Below, piece after piece: positions 35,937 through 48,971 of a stretch of DNA of 64,000 nucleotides. The first letter of the stretch is position 1, and each line of letters opens with the position of its first letter. The notes below the pieces were generated by a model. That model had not been told where the DNA came from and made no database searches. It saw only the letters and a program-made list of their open reading frames with translations. The position numbers were made by a program, and so were the translations under genes. Location of the stretch: the NCBI GenBank assembly GCA_023014365.1, contig JAEBUN010000003.1:1364001-1428000 (forward strand), read 5' to 3'. The stretch is from Lepiota brunneoincarnata (lineage: Eukaryota > Basidiomycota > Agaricomycetes > Agaricales > Agaricaceae).

Positions 35937-36658
35937 CCACTGTAAGGGCATGAGTCACAAACATGACTAGGAGCAAGGGACCGACGTACGGCTGTGGACT
36001 ATGAGATCATTTATCCCAAGATTGTCCGAGGTGGCTTGTGCCAAGGAAGGGGGAGGGAGGCCGGCGCCAATCATCAGGTGGATAAAAGGGTGTGTACCTG
36101 TCCAGTGTCAACTCGTGTCGCATGGTACGAGGTGATCATGGCATAAGGAAGCACCGGTTGGAGCGGTGCGTGCCATCGTAGTGCACATGAGAATGGGAAG
36201 GAGAAAGAGGACGGATAGAGAAGTTGAGATCAAGAATTCTAGTTCCTGTCGCAGCGTGCGCACCGCGGCACTTTGTGTCTGGTGGACACGCTACTACAGT
36301 TTTACGTCTGCGCAATGACAGTTTTGGGACGATGTCCATGTGGGGTATACGAAGAACTGGGTGCATTGCAGACTTGTTGTCGCCTCGAGATACACAGAGG
36401 GAGATCTGATGGAAAACGACTCGTGGTGGTGGTGCAGCTGGACCCATCGTGGATCGTGGCTCGTGGGGGCAGGGAGCCCAAGGCGGCAAAAGAACACAGA
36501 CCGACCATATGAGTAGCTGACCCGAAGATATCCGTTCGGAGGAGTGCACACCCACTTCTCCAAGCACGTGCCCAAATTTCCGGCCGCGTTCCTCAAGGCT
36601 CCTCCTCTCTTTAAAACCCCTACTTCCATTCACCCACCCTCTCACCATTTCTACCGCC
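35937..36658. other. Intergenic, LC8 promoter region
   Basis: About 720 bases upstream of the dynein light-chain gene. The minus-strand open frame 36136-36852 overlaps the LC8 coding region and shows no family features. A TTTAAAA element lies about 45 nt before the ATG. Confidence 0.6.
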
Positions 36659-37116
36659 ATGGCCGATACCAAACCTGATACCACCACTGCTGCCACCGAT
36701 GCTGCTACCGGCGTTGCCTCCAACAATGGCCTCACCAATCCCAAAGCCATCATCAAAAACGTAGACATGAGCGAAGAGCTCCAGCAAGAGAGTGTTGATA
36801 TTGCCAACGCCGCTCTCGAAAAGTACAACATCGAGAAGGACATTCGCCGCACATATCAAGAAGGAGTTCGACAGGCGACATGGTCCTACATGGCACGTCG
36901 TCGTCGGCAAGAACTTTGGTAGCTACGTTACCCATGGTGAGTCCTCTTCCCTTTCTTTCTGTCTTTTCTGCAGTAGGCAACGCGTCTTTCGGCCAGGCGA
37001 CTACCTTGACACGTGTTTCTTCTTTCGCTTACCATTTTCCTGGCTTCGTTTCAGAAACCAAACACTTCATCTACTTTTACATCGGATCACTTGCGATCCT
37101 CATCTGGAAATCATAG
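36659..37116 (+). CDS. Dynein light chain LC8-type, with apparent frameshift
   Basis: Small hub protein that dimerises and binds dynein intermediate chain and many other partners. The reading frame from ATG 36659 has an Ala/Thr-rich leader and then the family sequence from [26 protein letters not shown]. After a single extra base near 36843-36845 the family continues in another frame with [20 protein letters not shown] and [10 protein letters not shown]. An intron of 118 nt (36937-37054) then joins to [20 protein letters not shown] with TAG at 37114-37116. No GT-AG intron can account for the one-base shift. Either the assembly has an inserted base (ATTCGCC for an expected ATCGCC) or the gene is broken. 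LC8 is usually about 90 residues; here an N-terminal extension of about 35 is present. Confidence 0.85.
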
Positions 37117-37470
37117 AACTACGGCGGGTTAGCCACCCACCTTCTATATCCTCTGGGTTACTTTCAGTTGGGCGGGTTAGTAGATGTGGACAATCAGCTG
37201 GTTGGAACGTTCACTACTCTTCGAGATACACCCTTGTAGCTATTCTCATTTTGTGATCAATGTATACGCCGTTCGTCATTCACCTCATGCTCTAATCCTA
37301 CATTTTCTCTTTACATCTATCGTTAATTGTTCTCTGCAACCGCGTGCATGGAATCCACCTTTATTAAATCAAAACGACAAGCTGTCTAAAAGGACAGTCA
37401 GACAGGTAACGAACAAACAGGAGAACTACATAGGCTGCACTATGAATAGGATGTCGACACCCACTGCTTC
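37117..37470. other. Convergent 3' regions of LC8 and Axl2-like genes
   Basis: 354 bases between convergent stop codons; AT-rich with no gene signal. Confidence 0.65.
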
Positions 37471-40400
37471 TCATCGCGTCTCAGCAACCTCAATGATGAC
37501 TATAGCCAGACAAACCTCATCACCCCGCCCAGCATAGATTCCAAATGAAGTGACACCAATGTCCTCCCTCGTGGTCTCTCCCATAATCTCTGCCGTGCCC
37601 CTCGTTTCAATACCATTCAGGTCAACGTGGAGCTGAGACAAGGGTTGCCCCGAAATGATCTTCACGTTGTATTCGCGAGGCATCGCAGCCGGTGTTGTCG
37701 TGCTCTCCACTCCCTGCTTCTGGGTCCTAACTGCAATTGACACAGGTAAAACCCGAACAAGAAACTTGAATTTTTGCCCTGGGGTCACCACAACTCGTTT
37801 TTCCACAGGGCCGCCAGAACTAAGCTTAATATGCCCGCAGTTCGAAGATTCCAGAGAGGAAAACGAGGACTGCACGTTGGACGGAATGCCTGGTGAAGCA
37901 ACAGCCCCCATCTGGACATCACCACCAAGCGCCTGAACATAATGAAGTCCGATCCTAAGTTCATCTCCGCTCCCATACTTTTTCGTCCCATCCGCATCTT
38001 CACCTTGCCCTACTCTCATGATCTTGGCTTTCTGACTTGTAATCCTCTTTCCACCCGCAAGCATGTTATCTGTGGTAGACAGCCCGGCCCCGGTGGTCGG
38101 CGACAAGGAAGGAACTGGTACCCGCGTTGAATTCGTGAATGGCACTAGTCTCGGACGTACGATGGCCGGCAAAGGGGGCGCGGGAGATGCATCAGTCATG
38201 ATTCCAATCAATGGCGAGTCTTGAGAGAATACTGTGAGACTCTTGTTACTTCGAGTGCTCGCCTTCGAGGTCGATCGCACTACTTTCTGTGCTGCATATC
38301 AAATCAGCTCCGGAAAGCCACTAATATCCGGGAGAAACTTACTCTCGTCAAAATGAACATGCGTTTTCGGCTTTGGCCTCCCAAAGTCCCCACGTCTTTG
38401 AGGAATAGAGTAACCAGCGGTGGAGGATGACGGCGAGTTCGAAATGATTGTGCTTCCTGGGTTACTTCCAAGAGGACCACGGAACAAATTCACCGGGTAT
38501 GCATCGACCGTGTGTTCCAAGGGTAACACGTCCGCATCGGGCGGAACCGCCTTCGCCCTCACGATCAGAGGCCTCCCAATGACTACCGACCGTCCTCCAC
38601 TAGACCCAGTAGTCCTCCTCCGCTTAGACGAGTATTTGTCGCTGACATACCTCACTGTCTGTTTCAACCTCGCAAAGAACTCGCGCTTGCTCATCATGCC
38701 AGAACTTCGAGCGCTCGAGGATCCAGCTTGGTTAAGGCTACTCTGGTTCCGCTCATAGACTCGATGCAATCCCAGACCAATGTTCCCATAATCTCTCCCG
38801 GAGGGCTGACCAGAAGTCGGAATTTGAATCCTGGATATAGGCCTCGTAGGACTAAACCTCCCAGTCCGCTTCATCTGACTAGCAGGGCTACCTCCATCAA
38901 GCCCGTACCACTTCCTGTCCTTCTCGCTCCACGCATTCCTTCCCTCTTCTCCAGTAAGTGCAGTATCCTCCACTCTTGCCACCCGCCTCACAACTGCCAG
39001 AAGCCCGCCGATGAGACACAAGCCCCCTAGAATTCCAAAAGTGACGGCCAGGGCCAACACAAGCCTCGCATGTTGTACCTTAGAGAGCCCACCGAACGGC
39101 CCCCTGTGCGCCTTCTTCTCATTCCCGGGAGCAGTCACATATACACGTAGACTCGCATGCGAAGTCGAGTGTGTGATGTGAGAATATGCAGTGAATGTGA
39201 TAAGTACATGCGTCGTGGGATAGTCATCCGGGACTATGCCCTCTAGGAGCGATCCGCCGGAGAACTTCAGCCAGTTCTCCAGGTCACTGGGTTCATATAT
39301 CATTGATAGATCTACATCACCACGTGTCTCAAAAGACGAGTTGGAAAAATATTGTGCAAGGTGGAAGGAAATCTGATCCCCTGGAGCTACATGGAGGGCA
39401 GGAAGGTCCTCTTGCGTGAAATAAGAAGGAACCAGAGCAATAGCAACGGTAGTATCAATTGACTGGTTGAAGTTTGCAGTGATCTTGACTGGAAATGTAG
39501 GTCGCTTCCCAGCTAAGCCTGGTCTCGGGTTCCCGGACAGCGACCGTTCAGCAGGGTTATACCGTAACCAGTCGTAACCAGTCACATCAATCGTCAAATT
39601 CGAGATGTTCTGAGCATGAATAGGTTTGTTATCCACAAGTATCCCGGCAAAGTCAGCCGGCGAGTTCAGGTCAACGTTGAAAGGACTAGTAGTCGTGACG
39701 TTGATAGTTGGCATAGACGTCGCGGCGGAGAGCTCGTGGTTCGCAATGACAATGTCGAAAGGCATGGCAATAGCAGAATACCCTTCCTGGTCTGACGCAT
39801 GAAGCAGAAGGTGAAACTTGCTTGGTGTAGGAAGTTCTTTTTCCACGGGAACAAGACCATTGAGGGTGATTTGATGTGGGTTGAATACCATCCAATCGGG
39901 AAGGCCGCCTCCGTCAAGCAGCCGGGCGTCGTAGTAGATATTCTTCTCAGAGTCACATGTTTCATACTCGAAGCCGATGCTGAAAGACCATTTTGATGGA
40001 ATCCTCAGAGTGGGGTTCGAACCTTGCAGACTGGATCCTGCCAAGGGAAGAAACACAGAAGACAGAGAGGGATTATCCGCGTGAAATTGCGCTGCAATGG
40101 GTAGTTTGACCGTTGGCGGTGGGTCGCGCGAAACACACAGGTTGAAACGGGAAGACGCGGACGATGAAGCCCCATGGGCAGTAACAGTGAGTTCCGGGAA
40201 TCCTTGATCATCCACCGAAGGTGTCCCAGAGAATGTGTGGCTCAAATGATCGAAAGTCAACCAGGCCGGTAGTGTTGACGTAGTATAATTCAAGTCTCCA
40301 TCCGTAGAATGAAAGGTTTCCGGAGAGAATGACCAGGAAAATGGTTGACCTACCCGGGCGACGGTAGGAAGTTGGTTATCCATCGGATTGGACACGGAAA

Positions 40401-40500
40401 CAGAGGGGCTACCGGCTGCACGAGTCAGAGAAATCAGGCATAACGGGGCGAAAAGAGTGACTATCATAGAAACAAGCGGTGGCGGGTAAATCGGAGACAT
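37471..40500 (-). CDS. AXL2: Axl2-like polarity/axial budding membrane protein
   Basis: Two exons (40500-38343, 38291-37471) sum to 2979 nt, giving 992 residues. A signal peptide opens the protein (MIVTLFAPLCLISLTRAAG). The extracellular part has cadherin-like dystroglycan-type repeats: VGQPFSWSFSPETF...LPAWLTFDHLSHTFSGTP, then similar copies (LPDWMVFNPHQITLNGLVP; YDWLRYNPAERSLSGNPRP; ENWLKFSGGSLLEGIVP). A transmembrane segment follows (LVLALAVTFGILGGLCLIGGLL), then a long Ser/Arg-rich cytoplasmic tail. This architecture is that of yeast Axl2/Bud10, which marks growth sites and acts on septins and Cdc42 polarity. The acceptor chosen for exon 2 (tatgcag) keeps frame; the neighbouring cag three bases downstream does not. 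In a filamentous basidiomycete the role in hyphal polarity or septation is inferred. Confidence 0.88.
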
Positions 40501-40833
40501 CGCCCAGAGGACGACTCGGCCAGCGAGTGGTGCACGGCGAGTAAAAAGTTCACAGATTTAAATGACACGGGTCCAACTTTGTACGAACGTGGATATTCAA
40601 CTAGGTCAATACAACAAAACAATGACCACGCTCGATCGTTGCTCTGCTTGAACCATTCACACATCCTAATCCAAGACATTCTTCATTACCACAACTTGGG
40701 GCTTTGGGAAAGACAATACTCTAGATATAAAGCAGAGAAGCTGCTTAATCAAGGAATCAATATCATATGATGCAGCACAACAATGAGCAAGGTAAAACAG
40801 CGACAGGAACATGAGTTATCAAAGCTGTGGAAC
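40501..40833. other. Intergenic, Axl2-like promoter
   Basis: 333 bases between the importin stop and the Axl2-like ATG on the same strand. No gene or clear motif seen. Confidence 0.55.
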
Positions 40834-43800
40834 CTAAGGTCCGGGAAGGAAAACACTCAGGCCAGCGGCCTCAACTTTTGCTGGCTGTTCAGCATTGAGA
40901 AGGTGGATGAGGTTAATCAGTTCCGCGCGGATCTCGTCTCCGACTTGACCAGGATCGTTCGGATCCAGGACAATAGCGAAGACTTGAAGGATTTGATCGA
41001 GGTGGGGTAAGAGGGCAGAGCCGTTGTTCTGGAAAAGGTGGAAGATAGCGCGGAAAACTGGTCGATTCTCAAGATAATCGTTCTTCAGGGGGAGGGCACC
41101 GATGAACACGGGGAGAACTTGTTCAAGAGGGATGGCGTTTGTATTGCGGACAATCAGACGACCAACCGCGCCAGCAGCATTGTCCTTGGCATTGAGACGC
41201 GGCGCAGGAGTACCTGGCGTCACGTCAAAGAGTGGCCGGAGGGCACCGAGGAGGTGAAGGTATTGAGGAGAAAGGTCGATTTCGGAGTGCTCGACAAGAA
41301 GACCAGTCGCAAAAGCAGCATTGCTAAGAACTTCAGCGTTTGGATCACTAAGGGCCTTGTAGAAGAGCTCGAGAAGAGGTTCCGTAGAAGCTGTAATGGC
41401 ATTCTTCATTCCGGCGATCACCTCAGCGAGGCAACCAATGGCGGATGACCGGTCGCTGAGAGAGCGACTCTTTTTCTGTGCATGCAATCGTAAGCCATTT
41501 GTACCGAGAACGGATAGTAAGGTTACATACGTAATATTTGGCAATAAGGGGAAAGAAGGTGTTGAATGCCGGACCGAACTCGGGACCTAATCCGTTGGCA
41601 AGGGCAGCGACAAGATCTCCGGCGGAGGAAATAAGAACAGAATCATATTCGGCCTGGTCATCGGGTGCTTCCTCGTCCTCGTCTTGATCGGGATCTTGTT
41701 GGCAGAAAGCCTTTTGCTCGAGGATCTGGATGGCAATGTTGCAGATGTCCTCAAGACCTGGGCGAATGCTTAACACCGTAGGCTGCAATGTAAGGTATAG
41801 GTACACACGGTTCTCAAAGAATGCTGGGCCAATCTTGTTGATCGTTTCTGCAAGACCAATGCACAGAGAGGAAGCCACCGATCTGGAATGGGCGTTAAGA
41901 AGCAGTCCACATATAAGACAGATTGGGATGAGTGTGTGGCCAGAGATAGGAAAAAGTTGTCTCATGGCAGGCCCGTCGAGGTGAGCTGAGCTATGATTTG
42001 CATCGCGCAGAACGACCCTCGGTTTAATAGTGAAGAGAAAACTCACTTGTTGTCCTCCGTCTCGTACATTTCTAGAAGGGGGCCAAGGGCATGATTGATG
42101 AGCTCCTTGACATTAGAATTGAGAGTAACACTCTAGACACAACCGTAAGCGAGTGATCATCTTATGAGAATGAAATACGGACAGAAGTCTTGCCAGGCTG
42201 CCATTCAGGAGGGTTGCTAAGATCATAGAACGTGCGAACGATCTCAAGGAGGGATTCAGTCGCACTTTTGCGGATACCCTCATAGTAGTGGGGTAGAAGA
42301 GCAATGAGCTCGACAGAGCATTGTTCAACGTAGGGCAAGAAGTGATCCTGTGTGGCATCGAAGAGTGTGCCAATAGTGTCCGCAGCAATTTCCTTCTCCA
42401 CAGCAATCGCACTGTTGACATCCATCATTTTGTCGAGGTCAATATCGTCAAGATCAACAACTGTGTTGTTGCCATTAACGCCTTCGGTGGCGTTAGATGA
42501 GTCGCCTGAGCCGAAAACAACCGCCGCCTCGGAAACGGAAACTAGGTGAATCAGTAGTGTCGAAAACCAAGATACGAAGCCCAGGACATACCAGCCAAGT
42601 TCTCCTCTCCATGTTCGGGTTGCCTGCAGCTGGCAAGTAATGGGGGAACAACATTGGACAAGTAAGGAGCAAACTCTTCGCCAAACACACGAGCCATCAC
42701 ACCGAAGAACAGGAAGCTGCACTCGCGTAATCTGGCGCTCCCAAGTTCGATGCCTTGGAAAGCTTGTTTCATCATATCAGGGAAATAATGGCGGAAGACA
42801 TCTTTTCCAACGGCCTCGGCGAAAGTACCAATCGCATCCATTGTGATCCCACGGAGCTCGATCTCCTCTCCTTCGCCGGTGAGCACAAGGAAGTGTTGAA
42901 GGACTTCCATCGTTGGTTGGAAGTAGGGAAGGAAACGCTCTTTCGAAGCGTGAGCAGCGCTACCAATAGCTCCAGTAACGACGGCTTTGACAGCCAATGG
43001 CGCGGTCTTGAGTAGACCTGCAAGACGTTCCATGATCAACTGTAGATATTGATCGATGACATCGTGCAAAATCTCGAGAAGAGCATCAAGAGCAGTACAC
43101 GCAGAGCGTTGGGTGATTTCATCGTTGATGAGGTTCATGATGGCCTTGGCAAAGTTCGTCAGTAGAGCCCAGACTAGTTGCTTCAATCGAGCTCACAGGC
43201 ACCAGGATGGTGTGCTTGGCGACACATTCCTCTTCAAGCCATTCGCACAAACAGCTGACTGCAACACACGTAGCCTTCCTAACACTCGCGTCGCTGTCCT
43301 GCAGGCCAGCTTCAATGATCGGCCAGACTTCGCTCATAAACGCTGACATATATTCGCTGCAACCTTCAACTGAGACACCCAGCGCTAGCATCGCACCCCG
43401 TCTGTAAGTGGGATCTTGATTTGTGAAGTATTTGAGAATGAGATTGCGCAGGGCGGGGAAAACTTGGCTGGGCGGGAGGTTGGTGCTCAAGCCGTCGATG
43501 ATACGAAGGGCAGACTGTTAAACCCAGGTGAGATTCCCATTTTTACAACCAGGAGCAAATCACATACACGGGACGGGGCGTCGTCATCGATATCTTCAGG
43601 TTCACTTTCTGTCGTGACCGGCATAAGACCCTCGAGGATAGCTCCTGCCAGATTGTGGCTTTGAACCTTGGATTTTTTGCTAGGGCATTGTCAGCCGCAT
43701 GCCGCCAGAATTTACGTCGTGACATACTATTGAACCGTCCAGTTGAGTGCGTTGAGGGCGAGGACACGGATCTCGGGGTCGAATGCTTTATTACCACCGC

Positions 43801-44979
43801 ATTGAAGAAGAAAATGAGCGAGTTCAGGAATATGCTTTCCCAAGATGGGAACTTCCTGGATAGAGGCGCGTCAGGAAGGGGGAGAGGGGGGGAGAACTGT
43901 AGCTATCAACGTACGAGAATAAGAAGGGTTTCCAGGACGTCAAAAAGTTGTCTGGCGCCCGTCTCGTTACCCGATTGAACGCATTGTCCGATGACTTGAA
44001 TCATTGTGGGCAAAAGGGTTTGGAATGATCGCTATCTTGGGTTAGTCCTACTAAATAGCTGGTGTAAATTACGAGAACATACAATTTCATTTTTGTTATC
44101 GGAGTCGAGGTATTGAGCAATCACGCCGAGGGACCTGTGAGTTCAATAATGGAGGAGTGTTTCGATGACCCATATCAAACAACACACCTAACGGTGGTGA
44201 TCCGGACCTCGAGACTCTCGGGATCAACTAGGAGCTGTGCAAAAAGGTGGAAAATATTCTGAAGGTGTTCTTGGAAGCCTTCGACAATATTCTCAAGGAC
44301 AGTGAAGAGAATATACGAGCCGACTTCGCGTTGACCAACGGAGTCTCTGTTAGTACAGGATTGATGAAGAAAGGGGAGAAGCTCTGGCCAGCGTCCTTCA
44401 GTGAACTCGATAGAAGCGATGGCAGCAATCACACGGGCTGCGGAATGACGAACGAGGTTGCTAAGGGCAGTGATTTACTGGGGCAGTCTACTGTGGATAT
44501 GGGACGGATACTTACTTGGTTTCAGCAATGATGAGCTCAGGCAGCTTGGCTTTGATCTCATCGCGTTGGACTGTATCAAGAAGGGTCCAGAGAGCACCGC
44601 TCTTCTGACTGACACGCTTTCGCATCTCGACGGCCGCTAGTTGTCTCACCTAATCGGAAATCAATGGTTGATCGCAATTCCAATGATCTAGTGAGACCTA
44701 CCGCTTGCTCGGGTGAAGTTGCAAGAATTGTGGCCAACGCTGGAATGCATGCTGGGCTTTTGTAATAGTCTTGATTGAGCTGTGCTGTGGCCTACCAAGA
44801 GATGCATGAGAGAAAAAGGGCGAGAGGGTGGAAAGGAAACACACAGCTTTAAGTTTGCTCGTATCATTGGATGTGGATTCGAGAAGGAGGTGGTGCAAGC
44901 CCTGCACAAATTTGGGCTATTGAAAGTGGCGATTAGCAGCCGATGGGAGATTCGAGAGAGCGGAGAGACATACATCCAT
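40834..44979 (-). CDS. KAP123: Importin beta-4 / Kap123-type karyopherin
   Basis: Nuclear import receptor built of HEAT repeats; Kap123 carries ribosomal proteins and histones in yeast. The start is ATG at 44979-44977 in a two-codon coding piece followed by an intron. Splicing gives MDPKFVQGLHHLLLESTSND, then ATAQLNQDYYKSPACIPAL and VRQLAAVEMRKRVSQ, the importin-beta N-terminal signature. Further diagnostic pieces are DQDPTYRRGAMLALGVSVEG-like repeats, GEGEEIELRGITMDAIGTFAEAVG, VVDLDDIDLDKMMDVNSAIAVEKEIA and a run of acidic residues (DPDQDEDEEAPDDQAEYD). The last exon ends VEAAGLSVFLPGP. About a dozen short introns. Length about 1,080 residues, usual for the family. Confidence 0.93.
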
Positions 44980-45721
44980 TACAAGAGAGGTGAAGGAGAG
45001 AAGATAAGCAAGTCTACAGATTCGCCAATTTTTTTTTTAGTCGGAGTTGTCCGATTATCTACATTACCCGATTGGATCATTGATTTCCTACCCACGTGAA
45101 TCTTTGTCTACTCTTCAACTTATCCATCTTAGTCTAGTCTACTTTGCTGTTCGGCTCCATCCATTTTCTTCTTAAGAATGTCCCCCCGTCCGTCTTCCAT
45201 TCTTCCCAGAGGCCCTCTTCCTCTCCCTGCTCATTACTGCCAGCGTCGTTGTGACCGCAGACAATTAAAGCGGTTTCCTCTCCCATGACCCTGTTACATG
45301 TCAACACGTAGGTGCATGTTGTCGCGCCAAGCATTGCTTACTCACCGGCTTCCCCTACACTTAGAGACGCGTCGCAGCCCCGTGTACTCCGCCGGCGTCG
45401 GCGCGTTTCGCGGGCGAAATCTCGTTCAGAACAGCGCCCTCTGGGTAGGCGCCTCGTCCTCATCTGGAAGAGTCTGAGTAGTGTGTTTCGAAGATACGTG
45501 GGCTGTGAACCCGCGTCATTTTCGAACCATGGCTTCGAGCGCGTAATTCATGGGTTTCAGTCTCAGCAATGAGCATGGTGAAGGAAAAGAAATAAGTTGT
45601 ACTGTATAATCTACAAAAGACAGTCTATGAAAGAATTTGCCTTGACCGTAATAAAGGCTCCCGAAGATAATAGGCACAAACAGCAGCGCCTCAAGTTTCC
45701 GATGCTTCCGAATACCTGCGC
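44980..45721. promoter_or_regulatory. Divergent promoter, KAP123 and DHODH
   Basis: 742 bp between divergent ATGs. A GC-rich core contains ACGCGT at 45367-45372 and a perfect inverted repeat TTTCGC-GG-GCGAAA at 45406-45419, resembling MCB/SCB or E2F-type cell-cycle elements. No coding gene is supported between. Confidence 0.45.
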
Positions 45722-47395
45722 ATGCTTTCGTCGCTTCAGCGTGGCTTCTCTCAATCCCTCCTCCGGCGGAATCGCTTGATCCATCCTCAACATGTACATC
45801 TCGCCAGTCGTCGGTGTGCGTCAACCTCAACCACTACATTACGTTCACCACTGCGGACTGGCGTCTACACAACTCTCTTTGTGGTCTCCGCAAGCATCTT
45901 TACCATTTATTATTTTGATGCGCGGTCTGCCATCCACCGATATGTTTTGACACCCGTCTTGCGCAACCTCTTTGACCCAGAGACGGGCCACAAAGTTGCA
46001 GTCAAGGTCTTAAGAGCAGGCTTAGGCCCTAGGGATCCAATAATCGATGATGGGAGGCTGAAATTTGAGGTAACAAAAAAATCAACCCCAGCATGACATG
46101 TTAATCAATGTTTGCATGTACAAGCTATGGGGTGAGGATATGTCTAATCCCATTGGTGTCGCGGCTGGTTTTGACAAAGACGGCGAAGCAATTGACGGTA
46201 CGTCCTCGGTGCGCTTCTTCCACCTTTAAGCAGCCACTTATTTTACTCACTAGGTCTCTTCAATTTGGGTTTTAGCTGGGTGGAGATTGGTAGCGTTACT
46301 CCCAAACCCCAGGTTAGCACCTGAGTCCTTATGCATGTGCGACAACTTGCATAATATGTCGAGCAGCCCGGAAACCCTCGCCCTCGAGTTTTCCGTCTCC
46401 CTGAGGATGACGCACTGATCAATCGCTATGGATTCCCCTCGCAGGGACACGCCGTCGTTCTTTCGCGCATCTTGTCGCGTATTCCGAAATTTGCTGGGTC
46501 AGCACGCGGTGCTCTTCGTGATGGCTCCATGCTCGCCGTGAACCTTGGCAAGAACAAGGAATCGCCTCACGAGTCAATTGACGATTATGTGGCAGGCGTG
46601 CGGACCTTTGGTTCTTACGCCGACGTGCTTGTTGTCAATATTTCGAGTCCCAACACACCTGGCCTCCGGTAACCCATCGTCATCTTTATTAATGAGCTCT
46701 CAACTAATGTTATGGTCCAGTGGCTTGCAAAATAAGGATTCCCTCAAAAAACTTTTGCAGGGCGTGGGTAAGGCCCGTGACGAGCTCGATCCTGCTACTC
46801 TCACTCCCCGAAAACCCAAGCTTGTCCTTAAAATTGCCCCTGATCTCGACGAGTCACAACTGGGAGACATTGCGGACGTAGTAAAGCAAAGCGGAATCGA
46901 TGGTGTCATTGTTAGCAATACAACCATTCAACGACCATCGCGTTTAAAAAATGGTGAGCCTTCCGTTGTCAGCAACAGTCGCGACGGAGATCTCATGATG
47001 TATCAGCTTCCAAAGCTGAAACCGGCGGTCTTTCTGGAGCTCCCGTCAAAGCTCTCTCCTTGAAAGCTCTCCGGACACTGCGTTCGTTGCTACCGTCGGA
47101 TATTCCAATTATCGGTTCAGGTGGAATTCGGACAGGTGAAGATGCACTTGAATTTGCGAAATCGGGGGCACAAATGGTCCAAATATATACCAGCTTTGGT
47201 TATGATGGTGCTGGAGCCTGTCGACGCATTAAAGATGAACTAGTCGACCTACTTTCCAAGGAGGGGAAGACATGGGGTAAGATTGTACAAGAAGCGCTGG
47301 AAAAGCACAGCTTGAAAGAGCCAGCGGCGGAACCAGCGACTGTTGACCAGCTCGTCTCCGAAGCCGAAGATCTGAAAATTTACCTTGGTTTGTGA
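45722..47395 (+). CDS. Dihydroorotate dehydrogenase (quinone), mitochondrial
   Basis: Class 2 DHODH, fourth step of de novo pyrimidine synthesis, oxidising dihydroorotate to orotate with FMN and passing electrons to ubiquinone on the inner mitochondrial membrane. Six exons (45722-46069, 46125-46197, 46254-46312, 46367-46668, 46721-46953, 47016-47395) sum to 1395 nt, giving 464 residues. The N-terminus is Arg/Ser-rich (a presequence), followed by a transmembrane stretch ([18 protein letters not shown]). Signatures include [51 protein letters not shown] (catalytic Ser region), [15 protein letters not shown] and [16 protein letters not shown]. The intron 46954-47015 restores [14 protein letters not shown]. 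Corresponds to URA9-type rather than the soluble class 1 enzyme. Confidence 0.95.
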
Positions 47396-47592
47396 GGTAG
47401 AGGATGGAAAATGGGGATAATATAATAGCCTGGGTACCTTTGTTTAGTATAGACCGTTGTTTGATCCATCAAGCACCAACCACTTCTTCATGGGTCACTC
47501 ATCTCGGCCACATCACTGGCGCTGTTGAATGAGGTTTCAAGCGGCTCGCGTCCCACATTCTCGATCAGAGTACATTCCAAACCTCCTCTATC

Positions 47593-48971
47593 ATGGAACC
47601 TCCAAGTCCCGAGCAACGAACTACAATTCAAGTCCCAAAACCCTTCATTCATCCCTTCTACGCTTCTCCAGAGCCAAAACATTGTCCCTCAACGCATTTC
47701 ATATATGGAGACCGAGACGAATCGGGGTGTAGCCAGGTCTTTGATGCACAAACGGGGGCAGAGCTTAGACGCCACTGTGACCTCTGGTTCTACGATGGGA
47801 GCCTAGTATGCAGAGCTGAGAACATGCTTTTCCGAGTTCATATGTCCCTGTTGGCGCGGCATTCAGCCTGTTTTGCGGACATGATGGCGATCCCACAGCC
47901 GAGCGAAGAACTGGATGAGAAAACGGGCTTCGACCTGTCCCAGGAGAAGGAGGGCTGGTCAGCGAGTACGATGAGGATACCGATTATTGTGATGCATGAC
48001 GCGGCGGAAGACGTTGAGCACTTGTTGAAGGCGTTGATAGATGGCCCGTAAGTCTTTTTTTCTGCTTTTCTTCCTAACTCTTAACCACTGTTTTTGGACG
48101 ACCCGAACCCATGAAGCATATTTAGGAACAACGGTAGAGACGACTTCCGCGTCGTTTCGGGGATACTACGACTGGCGACGAAATATGTGTTTGAGGCCTT
48201 GAGAAGTGCGGCGCTGGCTCACCTAAGTACGGCTTGGCCCACGACGTTGAAGGGTTGGGAATCCAGGGAGGATGCTGCCCAGAATTATGAGCTAGAAAAT
48301 CCGAATAAACCACGACTTTATCCCCATCCTTTCGTAAGGTCCTTTTATCCGACCGGGAAGGTGCCTTTCTAATGTTTTCACAGCTGGTCATCAACCTTGC
48401 CAGAGAAATAGACTCGCCGTGCCTCCTACCCTCTGCTTTCTACGATATTTCACGATATACCTATGCGCAGACATTCGAACCGGGAGAAGATGATCCTTTT
48501 TCCATATATCCCTCACCCTGTCCGGCGATATCTCCCTTCGATATGCAGCGCTTGTGCATCGGAAAAGAAGCGATACAACATATGATCACAAGCCTCATAC
48601 AAGCAATGGGAAACACCCAGCCCGGCCGACAACTAACCCTGCACCCCGCCCATTCTCACCGGAGATCTGTCAATGGTGTCTGTGTGTCCGCAACAAATTG
48701 TAAAAAAGATTTTACGGAGCTCGTAGACCTCGCAACGCAACATTATCTGTTTGATAGGGAGCGGGGGTATTGTGATCCCCTGTACGTTGCCGAGGAACTG
48801 GGACAACTCAAGGGTGCAGAATTCTCCGAGTGCAAGGCGTGCGCACATTCGTTGGAGTGCTGGGCTTCAAGGGAACGGGAGAAGATCTGGAAGATGATTT
48901 CAGTGTGGTTTCGGTTAGATGCCCATGCCAGCGTTTCGACAGCGGGGCGGATTGTGCAGGCGTTGATTTGA
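47593..48971 (+). CDS. BTB/POZ domain protein
   Basis: Three exons (47593-48047, 48126-48333, 48384-48971) sum to 1251 nt, giving 416 residues. The central region has the BTB/POZ pattern common in Agaricomycete families: DLWFYDGSLVCRAENMLFRV, HMSLLARHSACFADMM, then the cut-off helix set HDAAEDVEHLLKAL and GILRLATKYVFEALRS. The C-terminal half contains paired Cys residues (FSECKACAHSLECW) in a context typical of these proteins. BTB domains dimerise and can recruit Cul3 ligases, but the cellular role of this expanded family is unknown. Confidence 0.85.

Noticed and set aside
36136..36852. 238-codon minus-strand frame overlapping LC8
   Set aside because: It lies antisense to conserved LC8 coding sequence and has no family features.
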